Shown: one piece after another, positions 55,122 through 63,637 of the stretch
Layout: each line of letters starts with the position of its first letter
How positions within the stretch are numbered: the first letter of the stretch is position 1
Assembly: GCA_963742205.1 (NCBI GenBank)
Contig: CAVUKZ010000004.1
Location: 248,001 to 312,000, forward strand
Direction of reading: 5' to 3'
From: WHSW01 sp963742205
Lineage (GTDB): Bacteria > Actinomycetota > Thermoleophilia > Solirubrobacterales > 70-9
DNA: 64,000 nucleotides
The notes under the pieces: generated by a model
What the model was told of the DNA's origin: nothing
Databases searched by the model: none
Seen by the model: only the letters and a program-made list of their open reading frames with translations
Position numbers and translations under genes: made by a program

Positions 55122-56213
55122 ATGGTTGCCGCACCGTCAGCCAAGTCTCTCGGCATGCTCACGGCCGGGAGAAAGAAGAGCGTGGTCGGACTCGAGATCG
55201 AGGCCGGAAGCGTCGCAGCGACGGAGGTCCGCTCGAACGGGCACGCCGAGGTGGTTGGTCACGGAGTGGCGGCGCTCGCGCCCGGCGTCTTCCGCGAGGG
55301 TGAGGCGGCCGATGTCGACGCGCTGGGGGAGGCGCTCAAGAGCCTCTTCGCCGAGCACAAGCTTTCGAAGGGCGTCCGGCTCGGGATCGGCAATCAGCGC
55401 ATCGTCGTGCGGACGCTCGACCTGCCCCGGATCGAGAAGCCGGCGGAACTCGAGACCGCGATCCGCTTTCAGGCCAGCGACCAGATGCCAATGCCCCTGG
55501 ACGAGGCGGTGCTCGACTGGCAGTTGGTCGGGAGCTCGACCGGCCCCGCTGGCGAGCCCCGGATCTCGGTTGTGGTCGTCGCCGCCCGGCGCGACATGGT
55601 CGAGGCCCTGCTGAGCGCAGTCCGCAAGGCCGACCTGCGACCGGTCGGGATCGATCTCTCGGCGTTCGGGATGATCCGCGCGCTGCGCGACCGCGACGCT
55701 GCCGGTGTCGAGCCGCCCGACGGGGCGCGCCTGCTGTGCAACCTGGGCGACGTCGTCAACCTCGCGGTCGTTCGCGGGTCGGTCTGCCTGTTCACGCGGA
55801 TCGCCCCGTTCGGCGTCGAGGGCATCGCCCAGCAGCTCTCCGAGCGCCGCGCACTCACGCTCGAACACGCCCGTCAGTGGCTGGTTCACGTGGGCCTGGA
55901 GCGGCCGCTCGAGCAGATCGAGGGCGACGCCGACCTCGTCGCCGCCGTCCGCGAGGCGACGACCGAGGGCGCGGCGCGCCTCGCTGACGAGCTGCGTCGC
56001 TCGCTCGAGTTCTACGGGGCGCAGGAGGGGGCGATCGCGGTGGGCGACATCGTCGCCTGCGGCCCGGGGACGACGATCCCCGGGCTCGTGCCTGCCCTGG
56101 AGGCCAGCCTGGGGCGCCCCGTAAGCGTCGGGCGTCCGGAGGGCCTGGCGGGTCTCGACCCCGCGGCCGCGGCGCGCCTGGTCGTCCCGTTCGGGCTCGC
56201 GATGGAGAACTGA
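55122..56213 (+). CDS. pilM: Pilus assembly actin-like protein PilM
   Basis: 363 residues from ATG 55122 behind GAGGAG. Actin-like fold: VVGLEIEAGSVAATEVRSNG (phosphate 1), NQRIVVRTLDLPRIEKPAEL, IRFQASDQMPMPLDEAVLDW, GIDLSAFGMIRALRD, LLCNLGDVVNLAVVRGS (phosphate 2) and ELRRSLEFYGAQEG. PilM is a cytoplasmic ATPase-like protein binding the PilN N-terminus, and so links the inner platform to the motors. Confidence 0.94.
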   Translation: MVAAPSAKSLGMLTAGRKKSVVGLEIEAGSVAATEVRSNGHAEVVGHGVAALAPGVFREGEAADVDALGEALKSLFAEHKLSKGVRLGIGNQRIVVRTLDLPRIEKPAELETAIRFQASDQMPMPLDEAVLDWQLVGSSTGPAGEPRISVVVVAARRDMVEALLSAVRKADLRPVGIDLSAFGMIRALRDRDAAGVEPPDGARLLCNLGDVVNLAVVRGSVCLFTRIAPFGVEGIAQQLSERRALTLEHARQWLVHVGLERPLEQIEGDADLVAAVREATTEGAARLADELRRSLEFYGAQEGAIAVGDIVACGPGTTIPGLVPALEASLGRPVSVGRPEGLAGLDPAAAARLVVPFGLAMEN

Positions 56214-56216
56214 GCG

Positions 56217-57067
56217 TTGAAGCCCGTCAACCTGATCCCGCCCGAGCAGCGCCGCGGTCAGAGCGCTCCGCTTCGCGCCGGGTTCGCGTCGTACGCGATC
56301 GTCGCCGCGCTGGTCATCGCGCTCGGAGCCGTGACCTACCTCGTGCTGACGCAGAACAAGATCTCCGAGCGCGAGGCGGAGGTCGCGAGCCTCGAGGCGC
56401 GCAAGGCCGAGACCGCCGCTCGCTACGAGGCCCTGCGCCCGTATTCGGACTTCGCGTCGATCTCCCAGTCGCGCGACGCGACGGTCAACAGTCTCGCCAA
56501 GAGCCGGTTCGACTGGGAGCGGGTGCTGAACGAGCTCGCTCGCGTGATCCCCCCGGACGTGTGGCTCGTCCGCGTCGCCGGCTCGGCCACCCCCGACACC
56601 CAGGCGGGCGAGGGCGCGTCCGTGGCCAGCCGCGCGTCGATCCCGGGGCCGGCGCTGGAGCTGATCGGCTGCGGCGCGAGCACGGACGCGGTGGCGCGCT
56701 TCCTCGCGGCGCTGAAGGACATCGACGGCGTCACCAGGGTCGGCATCGACCGGTCGAGCGCCCCGCGCCGACCGCTGACGACGGCTCGAGCTCGGTCGGC
56801 TCGGTCGACACGTCGAGCGACGAGTGCCGCACCAGGGACTTCATCTCGCGCTTTGAGATCGTCGCCGCCTTCGACGCGGTCCCGGTGCCCGCGGCGGCGG
56901 GGACCGTACCGGGCTTGGTCGCGCCCGAAGCGACTCCGGCCGACGCCGGGGCAGCTTCGGTGGCCGATGCCCAGGCGCAGGAACAGCAGGCCGCGGACTC
57001 CACCGCCGAGCAGACGGACAAGGCCCGCAAGGCGAGTTCGGATCTGATCCCGGGAACGATCCGATGA
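56217..57067 (+). CDS. pilN: Pilus assembly protein PilN (one frameshift)
   Basis: Starts at TTG 56217 with the conserved PilM-binding motif MKPVNLIPPEQRRGQ, one membrane helix (YAIVAALVIALGAVTYLVLT), a coiled coil (ISEREAEVASLEARKAETAA) and the PilN core (DWERVLNELARVIPPDVWLV, LKDIDGVTRVGIDRS). Near 56770 the frame changes and continues TADDGSSSVGSVDTSSDECR, ISRFEIVAAFDAVPVP, ending DLIPGTIR at 57067. Forms a complex with PilM and PilO. The break is likely a sequence error since pilO overlaps the second frame's stop. Confidence 0.88.
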
Positions 57068-57892
57068 GGGCCGCCGATCGCACGATCCTGATCGGCGTGG
57101 CCCTACTGGCGCTGCTGGCCGTGTTCTGGTTCATGGTCGTGGCGCCAAAGCGCGAGCGGCTCTCCGGGCTCGACGGGGAGGTCGCGACGCTGCAGGGCGA
57201 GGTCCAGAGCCAGGAGTCCCTGCTGGCCAGCGCCGACGAGGCCAAGCGGTCGTTCCCGGCCGACTACCACAGCCTCGTCGTGCTGGGCAAGGCGGTCCCG
57301 GCCGACGACGACGCGGCGAGCCTGATCGACCAGACGAACACGCTGGCCCAGCGCAGCGGGATCGAGTTCCGGGGCCTCGTGCTCACCGATGGCGGCGACG
57401 CGGCCCCAACCACGCCGCCCCCGGCCGCGGAGACGACCACCGATCAGAGCCAGACCGACGCCTCCGCGACAGGCGGAGCCGGCGGCCGCCCCGGTCGCGG
57501 CGCCGGCGACCGAGGCCTCGGCCGCGAGCCTGCCGATTGGCGCTTCCGTCGGCACCGCCGGTCTCCCGGTGATGCCCTACGACTTCGACTTCCGCGGCGA
57601 CTTCTTCCAGATCGCCGACTTCATGGGTCGCCTCGACGACATGGTCCGCGTCGACGGCAAGGGCCTGGGCGTCGACGGTCGCCTGCTGACGATCGACAGC
57701 TTCTCGCTCGCCGGTGACAAGGCCGACGGCTATCCGCTCCTCGACGCCACGCTTCACGTGACGAGCTTCGTCGCCCCGGCCGACGAGGGCGCGACCGCGG
57801 GGGCGACGGCGTCGGCGCCGGCCGTCACGACGTCCGATCCGGCGGCGGCGGCCGGCTCGACCCCGACCCCGACGGCGACCACGGTGCCATGA
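57064..57892 (+). CDS. pilO: Pilus assembly protein PilO (one frameshift)
   Basis: ATG 57064 overlaps pilN's end. One membrane helix (TILIGVALLALLAVFWFMVV), coiled coil (SGLDGEVATLQGEVQSQESL), then DYHSLVVLGKAVPADDDAAS and LIDQTNTLAQRSGIEFRGLV. A Thr/Pro linker carries the frame change near 57475. The PilO ferredoxin-like domain follows: PVMPYDFDFRGDFFQIADFM, GRLDDMVRVDGKGLGVDGRL. Pairs with PilN under the membrane platform. Confidence 0.87.
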
Positions 57893-58743
57893 ACCGCATC
57901 AAGATGCCGAAGCTCCTGTCCGATCTCATCAGCGACCTGCGCGACCGCCACCTCCTGATCCCGGCGATCGCGCTGGTCGGCGCCCTGATCGCGGTCCCGG
58001 TTCTGCTCTCGAGCCAGTCCGAGCCGGTGGCGCCGCCGCCGGCCTCGGGATTGGCCGCCAGCGACGACGCCGCCACCCAGTTGGAGTCCGCCGTGATCAG
58101 CGACACGACCGGGGTTCGCAACTACCGCAAGCGCCTCAAGCTCGCCCGCAGCCAGAACCCGTTCAAGCAGCAGTTCTCGGAGCCGGCCAAGGCGTCGGTT
58201 TCGATCCAGGACAGCGGCGCCGACGCGAGCTCGGGGGGCGGAAGCGGCGGCGGGGTCGACACCGGTCAGGTCACGGCGAGCGGCACGAGCGACACCGGCA
58301 CGAGCGTCACCGAGACCACGACGACCGACCGCACGACCGTCAACGAGACCGACACGACCGTCGACGAGCAGCCGGTCAAGCCACAGGTCCGCTTCTACGC
58401 GGGGCGAATCGACGTGGCGATCGGCAAGCCCGGCGACGTGAAGGAGATCGACGACGCGCGCTACCTCGACTTCCTCCCCAGCGACCGGGAGCCCGTCGTC
58501 ACCTTCGTCAGCCTGGACGGGAACGGCGACGCGGCGGTGTTCGCGCTCTCGCGGGAGATCGTCAACACGACCGGCGACGGCACCTGCAGCCCGAAGTCGA
58601 TCGACGGCTGCGAGCTGCTGACGCTGAAGGTCGGCGACGAGCGCCTGCTCAAGTACGCCGACGGCACGACCTACCGGCTCCGGCTGCTCGGGACGCGCGT
58701 CGTCCGCGTTCCGGATCCGCGCGCGACGACCTCCGGCGACTGA
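57889..58743 (+). CDS. Pilus-locus membrane protein in the PilP position
   Basis: 284 residues; its ATG overlaps the end of pilO. One N-terminal membrane helix (LLIPAIALVGALIAVPVLLS), a segment SQNPFKQQFSEPAKASVSIQ, a long Gly/Ser/Thr linker (TDTGTSVTETTTTDRTTVNE) and a beta-rich C-terminal domain (VRFYAGRIDVAIGKPGDVKE, EPVVTFVSLDGNGDAAVFAL, LLKYADGTTYRLRLLGTRVV). Gene order matches PilP but there is no lipobox, and no secretin is encoded for PilP to contact. Probably a PilNO-associated protein specific to monoderm pili. Confidence 0.6.
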   Translation: MNRIKMPKLLSDLISDLRDRHLLIPAIALVGALIAVPVLLSSQSEPVAPPPASGLAASDDAATQLESAVISDTTGVRNYRKRLKLARSQNPFKQQFSEPAKASVSIQDSGADASSGGGSGGGVDTGQVTASGTSDTGTSVTETTTTDRTTVNETDTTVDEQPVKPQVRFYAGRIDVAIGKPGDVKEIDDARYLDFLPSDREPVVTFVSLDGNGDAAVFALSREIVNTTGDGTCSPKSIDGCELLTLKVGDERLLKYADGTTYRLRLLGTRVVRVPDPRATTSGD

Positions 58744-58774
58744 CGCCCCTCGTTCGCGACTAGCCTAGGCGCCC

Positions 58775-59941
58775 ATGTCAGCGCTTCGGTTCACCACAGC
58801 AGGCGAATCGCACGGGCCGGGACTCGTCGCGATCGTCGAGGGCCTGCCCGCGGGGCTGGAGCTCCAGCGCGAACGGATCGACCGCGAGATGGCTCGGCGT
58901 CAGCTCGGCCACGGCCGCGGCGGGCGGATGAAGATCGAGCGCGACGCGGTCGAGGTCCGATCCGGGGTGCGCCACGGGCGCACGCTGGGGGCCCCGATCG
59001 CGCTGCTGGTGGCGAACCGCGACTACCCGAATTGGGAGCAGCGGATGAACCCCTGGCCGGTCGACGAGGAGATCGAGGAGTCGCACCTGCCGCGCCCCGG
59101 CCACGCCGACCTGGTGGGGTCGCAGAAGTACGGCTTCACCGATGTCCGCAACGTGCTCGAGCGTGCCTCGGCGCGCGAGACCGCGGCCCGGGTCGCCGCC
59201 GGCGCGATCGCGAAGGAGTTCCTCGCCGCGGTCGGCGTCAGCGTGCACAGCCACGTGCTGCGGATCGCGTCGGTCGGCGCCGCTGAGCGCGACGATCTCA
59301 CCGCGGCGGACTTCGCCGACGTCGACGACTCGCCGGTCCGGACCCTCGACCCCGAGGCGGAGGGCCAAATGGTGGCCGAGATCGACCGGCTGCGGAAGGC
59401 CAACGAGAGCCTCGGCGGGATCTTCGAGGTCCGCGCCTTCGGCCTCGTCCCCGGGCTCGGCTCCCACGTGGCCTGGGACGAGCGCCTCGACGGCCGCCTC
59501 GCCCAGGCCGTGGTCTCGATCCAGGCCGTCAAGGGCGTCTCCGTCGGCGAGGCGTGGGAGGTCGCCGGCCTGCCGGGGTCGGAGTCGCACGACGAGATCT
59601 TCTGGGACTCCGAGCGCGGCTACCACCGCGAGACCAATCGCGCCGGCGGGGTGGAGGGCGGGATGTCCAACGGCGAGCCGCTGATCGTCCGCGGGGCGCT
59701 GAAGCCGATCTCGACCCTCACCAAGCCGCTGCGCTCGGTCGACACGGAGACGAAGGAGCCGGCGCAGGCGATGCGCGAGCGCACCGACTCGACCGTCGTC
59801 CCGGCGGCCGGGGTGGTCGCCGAGGCCATGGTCGCCCTGGTCCTGGCCGGCTGCTACCGGGAGAAGTTCGGGGGCGACCACATCGATGACGTTCTCGCCG
59901 CCGTCGCGGCGTACCGGGAGCGGATCGATTGGCGCCGGTGA
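58775..59941 (+). CDS. aroC: Chorismate synthase
   Basis: 388 residues from ATG 58775. MSALRFTTAGESHGPGLVAI, LGHGRGGRMKIERDAVEVRS, GAPIALLVANRDYPNWE, RPGHADLVGSQKYGF, RNVLERASARETAARVAAGA and RRTDSTVVPA-type end (MRERTDSTVVPAAGVVAEAM). It converts EPSP to chorismate with reduced FMN. Heads a tightly overlapping aroC-aroKB-aroQ operon (GTGA overlap with the next gene). Confidence 0.97.
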   Translation: MSALRFTTAGESHGPGLVAIVEGLPAGLELQRERIDREMARRQLGHGRGGRMKIERDAVEVRSGVRHGRTLGAPIALLVANRDYPNWEQRMNPWPVDEEIEESHLPRPGHADLVGSQKYGFTDVRNVLERASARETAARVAAGAIAKEFLAAVGVSVHSHVLRIASVGAAERDDLTAADFADVDDSPVRTLDPEAEGQMVAEIDRLRKANESLGGIFEVRAFGLVPGLGSHVAWDERLDGRLAQAVVSIQAVKGVSVGEAWEVAGLPGSESHDEIFWDSERGYHRETNRAGGVEGGMSNGEPLIVRGALKPISTLTKPLRSVDTETKEPAQAMRERTDSTVVPAAGVVAEAMVALVLAGCYREKFGGDHIDDVLAAVAAYRERIDWRR

Positions 59942-61473
59942 GCGACCGCGCCCTCGTCTTCATCGGCTTCATGGGCGCGGGCAAGTCGCGCGCGCTGCGC
60001 GCGGCGTCCGCGGCGGGGCTGGAGGCGATCGACGCGGACGACCTGCTCGAGGCCGAGCTCGGGGCGCCGATCGACGAGTTCTTCGCCGCCGAGGGCGAGG
60101 CGGAGTTTCGCCGTCGCGAGGAGGAGCTGGTCGGCGGCCTGCTCGAGAGCGCGCGCGGCGGTGCGATCGCGCTCGGCGGCGGCAGCGTGCTGTCCGATCG
60201 CGTCCGGGAGGCGCTGGGTCGCCACACGGTCGTGTGGCTGGAGGTCGACGCCGACACCGCGTGGTCGCGGGTCGAGGGCCGGCGGCCGCTCGCGACCGAC
60301 CGCGACCGCTTCGAGGCCCTGCTGGACGAGCGGCTGCCGATCTACGCGCGACTCGCCGACGCGATCGTCCCAGGAGCCGCCGAGGCGGCGGATCGCGCGC
60401 TGCCGGCCCTGGTCGCCCTGCGCGGGCTCCCGGCCGGAACCCGGATGCTGTGGGCACGATCGAGCTCGGGCGAGTACCCGGTCTTCGTCGGCCGCGAGCT
60501 CCTGAAGTCGGGCTACTGGCCGCTTGACGGGCGGCGCTTCGCGATCACGGACACGCTGGTCGGCGAGCTCTACGGCGAGGCGATCGGGCCCGTCGCCGGC
60601 ACGGTGGAGGTGGCGCCGGGCGAGCAGACCAAGACCCTGGCCGAGGCGGAGCGCGTGCTGCGCGAGCTGGCGACGCTGCGCGCGACGCGCGCCGATCACG
60701 TCGCCGCGCTCGGCGGCGGTGTGGTGGGCGACCTGGCCGGCTTCTGCGCGGCCGTCTACCAGCGCGGGATCCCGGTGGTGCAGGTCCCGACGAGCCTCGT
60801 CGCCCAGGTCGATTCGGCCTACGGCGGCAAGACGGGGGTCGACCTGCCGGAGGCGAAGAACTACGTGGGCGCGTACCACCTGCCCGCGGCCGTGCTCACC
60901 GACCCCGGCACGCTGCGGACGCTGCCGCCGGGCGAGCTGGCCGCCGGCTTCGCCGAGGTGCTGAAGACGGGATTGATCGCCGGGGGAGGGCTGTGGGAGC
61001 GCGTGCGGTCGCTGGAGCGACTCGACCCGGAAGAGCTCGACGACATCGTCTTCGCCTGTGCGCGGACGAAGCTGGAGGTGGTCGCGGCCGACGAGCGCGA
61101 CTCCGGACGGCGGGCGGTGCTCAACCTGGGCCATACCGTCGGCCACGCGATCGAGGCCGCGACCTCCTACGAGCGCTACCGCCACGGGGAGGCGATCGGG
61201 CTTGGCCTCCTGGCGGCGCTCGAGCTGTCCGGGGCACCGGCGTTGCGCGACGAGGTCGAGACGATCCTCGCGCGCCACTCGCTGCCCACCTCCGTGTCCG
61301 CCGAGGTCGATGTCGACGAGGTGCTGGCCGCGGTCGGGCGTGACAAGAAGCGCACCGACGCCGGCGTCGCGTTCGTGCTCTGCGCCCGCCCGGGGGAGGC
61401 GATCACCGGCCAGAGCGTCGACCGGGATAGCCTCAGGGCGGCCGTGGAGCGACTCGCCCCCGACAGCCGATGA
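59938..61473 (+). CDS. aroB: Shikimate kinase fused to 3-dehydroquinate synthase
   Basis: About 511 residues from GTG 59938, overlapping aroC's stop (TTG 59929 also possible). Residues 1 to about 165 are shikimate kinase (FIGFMGAGKSRALRAA Walker A, DADDLLEAELGAPIDEFFAA, GAIALGGGSVLSD). The remainder is AroB: VFVGRELLKSGYW, VEVAPGEQTKTLAEAERVLR, AALGGGVVGDLAGFCAAVYQ, QVPTSLVAQVDSAYGGKTGV, RAVLNLGHTVGHAIEAATSY, GEAIGLGLLAALEL. It performs two non-consecutive shikimate steps: DAHP to dehydroquinate, and shikimate phosphorylation. Confidence 0.96.
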   Translation: MSDRALVFIGFMGAGKSRALRAASAAGLEAIDADDLLEAELGAPIDEFFAAEGEAEFRRREEELVGGLLESARGGAIALGGGSVLSDRVREALGRHTVVWLEVDADTAWSRVEGRRPLATDRDRFEALLDERLPIYARLADAIVPGAAEAADRALPALVALRGLPAGTRMLWARSSSGEYPVFVGRELLKSGYWPLDGRRFAITDTLVGELYGEAIGPVAGTVEVAPGEQTKTLAEAERVLRELATLRATRADHVAALGGGVVGDLAGFCAAVYQRGIPVVQVPTSLVAQVDSAYGGKTGVDLPEAKNYVGAYHLPAAVLTDPGTLRTLPPGELAAGFAEVLKTGLIAGGGLWERVRSLERLDPEELDDIVFACARTKLEVVAADERDSGRRAVLNLGHTVGHAIEAATSYERYRHGEAIGLGLLAALELSGAPALRDEVETILARHSLPTSVSAEVDVDEVLAAVGRDKKRTDAGVAFVLCARPGEAITGQSVDRDSLRAAVERLAPDSR

Positions 61474-61922
61474 GCCCGACCGCCCACAACCGGGTGGAGG
61501 TTCTGCACGGCGTAAACCTCGACATGCTCGGACGGCGGCCCTCCGAGCACTATGGAGATCTGACGTTGCCCGAGCTCGAGACCACGATCAAGCGCTTTGG
61601 ACGCGACCTCGACCTCGAGGTCTCGTTCTTTCAGACCAACCACGAGGGCGACTACGTGGCCCGCCTGCACCGGCTGCCGGAGGTCGCCGACGGGACCGTC
61701 CTCAACCCCGGGGCGTGGACCCACTACAGCTACGCGATCCGCGACGCGCTGGAGGTCGCCGGCGTGCCCGCGGTTGAGGTTCACCTCTCGGCCGTCGACG
61801 AGCGCGAGCAGTGGCGGCGCACCTCGGTCCTCGAGGGCCTTGTGCTCGGCACGGTCGCCGGCCAGGGCGTCGACGGCTACCGCGAGGCGCTCGAGCTCCT
61901 GACCCGGGAGCTGGGCGTATGA
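61470..61922 (+). CDS. aroQ: Type II 3-dehydroquinate dehydratase
   Basis: 150 residues; ATG overlaps the aroKB stop (ATGA). VEVLHGVNLDMLGRRPSEHY with the active-site loop Arg/Tyr, VSFFQTNHEGDYVARLH, LNPGAWTHYSYAIRDALEVA (catalytic His), EVHLSAVDEREQWRRTSVLE. The usual 'NGPN' opening is HGVN. It dehydrates 3-dehydroquinate to 3-dehydroshikimate, the step between AroB and AroE. Confidence 0.95.
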   Translation: MSPTAHNRVEVLHGVNLDMLGRRPSEHYGDLTLPELETTIKRFGRDLDLEVSFFQTNHEGDYVARLHRLPEVADGTVLNPGAWTHYSYAIRDALEVAGVPAVEVHLSAVDEREQWRRTSVLEGLVLGTVAGQGVDGYREALELLTRELGV

Positions 61923-63022
61923 GCGCCGACCGCGCGCAGCGCGCCGAGCGTCTCAGCGAGCTGGTCGCCGAGCGCGAGCTCGACCAGCTGATCGTCGGCG
62001 ACCTGGTGCGCCCTGGCGACACCGGGCCGGACGCGATGGCCAACGTGCGCTGGCTCGCCGGCTTCAACGGCACCAGCGCCGTGGCGCTGATCGGCCCGGA
62101 GACCCGGGACTTCATCACCGACTTTCGCTACGCCGAGCGGGCGGCGAAGCAGGTCGACCCCTCGTTTGAGCGCACGATCGCGGAGAGCCGGCTCCTGCCG
62201 GAGCTCGCATCGCACCTGCGCGGCCGAGTCGGCTACGACGACGCCGCGACCAGCGTCGCCAACCTCGCCAAGCTCGAGGAGGAGCTGCCCGAGGGCGTCG
62301 AACTGGTCGCCGCAGGGGGGCTGGTGGAGAAGCTGCGGCGGGTCAAGGACGCCGGCGAGATCGAGTCGATCGCCGAGGCGGCCCGGCTCGCCGACGACGT
62401 TTACGAGGCGGTGGTCGCCGAGGGGCTCGTCGGACGCAGCGAGAGCGAGGTCGCACGGGCGGCGCACGCCGCGATTCGCGAGCGCGGCGCCGAGCCCTCA
62501 TTCCCGGCGATCGTCGCCGCCGGCCCGAACGGGGCGCTCCCGCACGCCGAGGCCTCCGACCGGCCGATCGAGGCCGGCGAGCTGGTGGTCTGGGACATGG
62601 GCGCGCTCGTGGACGGCTACTGCTCGGACTGCACCCGAACGTTCGCGGCGGGTGAGCCCGACGCCGAGGCGGCCGAGGCGTACGCGCTCGTCGAGGCCGC
62701 ACAGGCCGCCGGCCTGGACGCGATCCGCCCCGGCATCGACGGCGAGCAGGCCGACGAGGCGGCGCGGGCCGTGATTCGAGAGGGCGGCCACGGTGAGCAC
62801 TTCGGCCATGGACTGGGCCACGGAGTGGGGCTCGAGATCCACGAGGCCCCGCGGCTGGGCAAGCGCTCGGAGGACGTGCTCGCCGAGGACGAGGTGGTGA
62901 CGGTCGAGCCCGGCGTCTACGTGCCGGGCAAGTTCGGGATCCGGATCGAGGACCTCGTCGTGGTCACCGCCGACGGGCACCGCAACCTGAGCTCGCTGCC
63001 CAAGTCGCTGCGGATCGTCTGA
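61919..63022 (+). CDS. Xaa-Pro aminopeptidase-like M24 metallopeptidase
   Basis: 367 residues; ATG overlaps aroQ's stop. N-terminal creatinase-like domain (VRWLAGFNGTSAVALIGPET) and pita-bread domain with metal ligands in VVWDMGALVDGYCSDCTRTF (two Asp), HGLGHGVGLEIHEAPRLG (His), VVTVEPGVYVPGKFGIRIED (two Glu). Bacterial aroQ is commonly followed by this peptidase and then efp; efp is not in the window. Cleaves N-terminal residues before proline. Confidence 0.94.
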   Translation: MSADRAQRAERLSELVAERELDQLIVGDLVRPGDTGPDAMANVRWLAGFNGTSAVALIGPETRDFITDFRYAERAAKQVDPSFERTIAESRLLPELASHLRGRVGYDDAATSVANLAKLEEELPEGVELVAAGGLVEKLRRVKDAGEIESIAEAARLADDVYEAVVAEGLVGRSESEVARAAHAAIRERGAEPSFPAIVAAGPNGALPHAEASDRPIEAGELVVWDMGALVDGYCSDCTRTFAAGEPDAEAAEAYALVEAAQAAGLDAIRPGIDGEQADEAARAVIREGGHGEHFGHGLGHGVGLEIHEAPRLGKRSEDVLAEDEVVTVEPGVYVPGKFGIRIEDLVVVTADGHRNLSSLPKSLRIV

Positions 63023-63079
63023 GGCGGCCGGCGGGCACGACACCGGCCGACCCTTCGGTCAGCCGGTGCCGCTGGATGC

Positions 63080-63132
63080 GCGTCCCGCCGGGGAGCCAAG
63101 CGGGCTCCGGCCCCTGCGTCGCAAGCGACGCA
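63080..63132. terminator. Two hairpins between convergent genes
   Basis: GGAGCC/GGCTCC around AAGCG (63092-63108 region) is followed by a perfect 8-bp palindrome TGCGTCGC-AA-GCGACGCA (63115-63132). They lie between the end of the peptidase gene (63022) and the end of the leftward secreted-protein gene (63137) and are placed for two-way termination; no T-run is seen. Confidence 0.45.
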
Positions 63133-63136
63133 AAGC

Positions 63137-63556
63137 TCAGGCGTCTGGATCGTCGGGGTGCTGCGCCTGCGCCGTCTGGGAGACGCACTTGCCAAACGCG
63201 TTGCGGTCGTTGTGGTTCGTGCCCCAGGTGGACGCAAACGCGACCGGGTCGGCATCGCGCTCTTCGCGGCACTGCTGGGCGGCGTTGACGAAGTCGGCGG
63301 TCTCCTCGTCGACCGTCGTGCCCTCCTGCTCACCGCGGTTCGCGCGGATGCAGTCGCGCATCGCGTGCTTGCCCCACATCGCCTTGAACGCGGCGTGGTC
63401 CGCCTTCTTCTCGGCGGCGCACAGCTTCGCCGCGGCGCTGGAGCCGTGGTTGCCGTGCCCGTTGTTCTCGTGGCCCTCCGGCGGCGTCGCGTTCGCCACC
63501 GACACACCGGCAAACAGGGCCGCGCACGTTGCGACGATCGTCAGTCGCCTGTTCAT
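63137..63556 (-). CDS. Secreted two-repeat Cys protein
   Basis: 139 residues from ATG 63556 behind AGGAGG. Signal peptide MNRRLTIVATCAALFAGVSV, cut near ANA. The mature protein has two repeats of about 40 residues, each starting C-x2-E-[KR]-x-A-D and containing F-x3-WG: LCAAEKKADHAAFKAMWGKH with MRDCIRANRGE, and QCREERDADPVAFASTWGTN with AFGKCVSQTA. Two Cys per repeat probably form disulfides. I recall this repeat as common in Thermoleophilia; function unknown. Confidence 0.75.
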   Translation of the reverse strand: MNRRLTIVATCAALFAGVSVANATPPEGHENNGHGNHGSSAAAKLCAAEKKADHAAFKAMWGKHAMRDCIRANRGEQEGTTVDEETADFVNAAQQCREERDADPVAFASTWGTNHNDRNAFGKCVSQTAQAQHPDDPDA

Positions 63557-63637
63557 TCGTTCCTCCTGTGTCCGTCGTTCGGGGCCGCGTGACCCCCATC
63601 GAGGAGGTAAACGCCCGCCCCGCGCCCCGGTAAGGAA

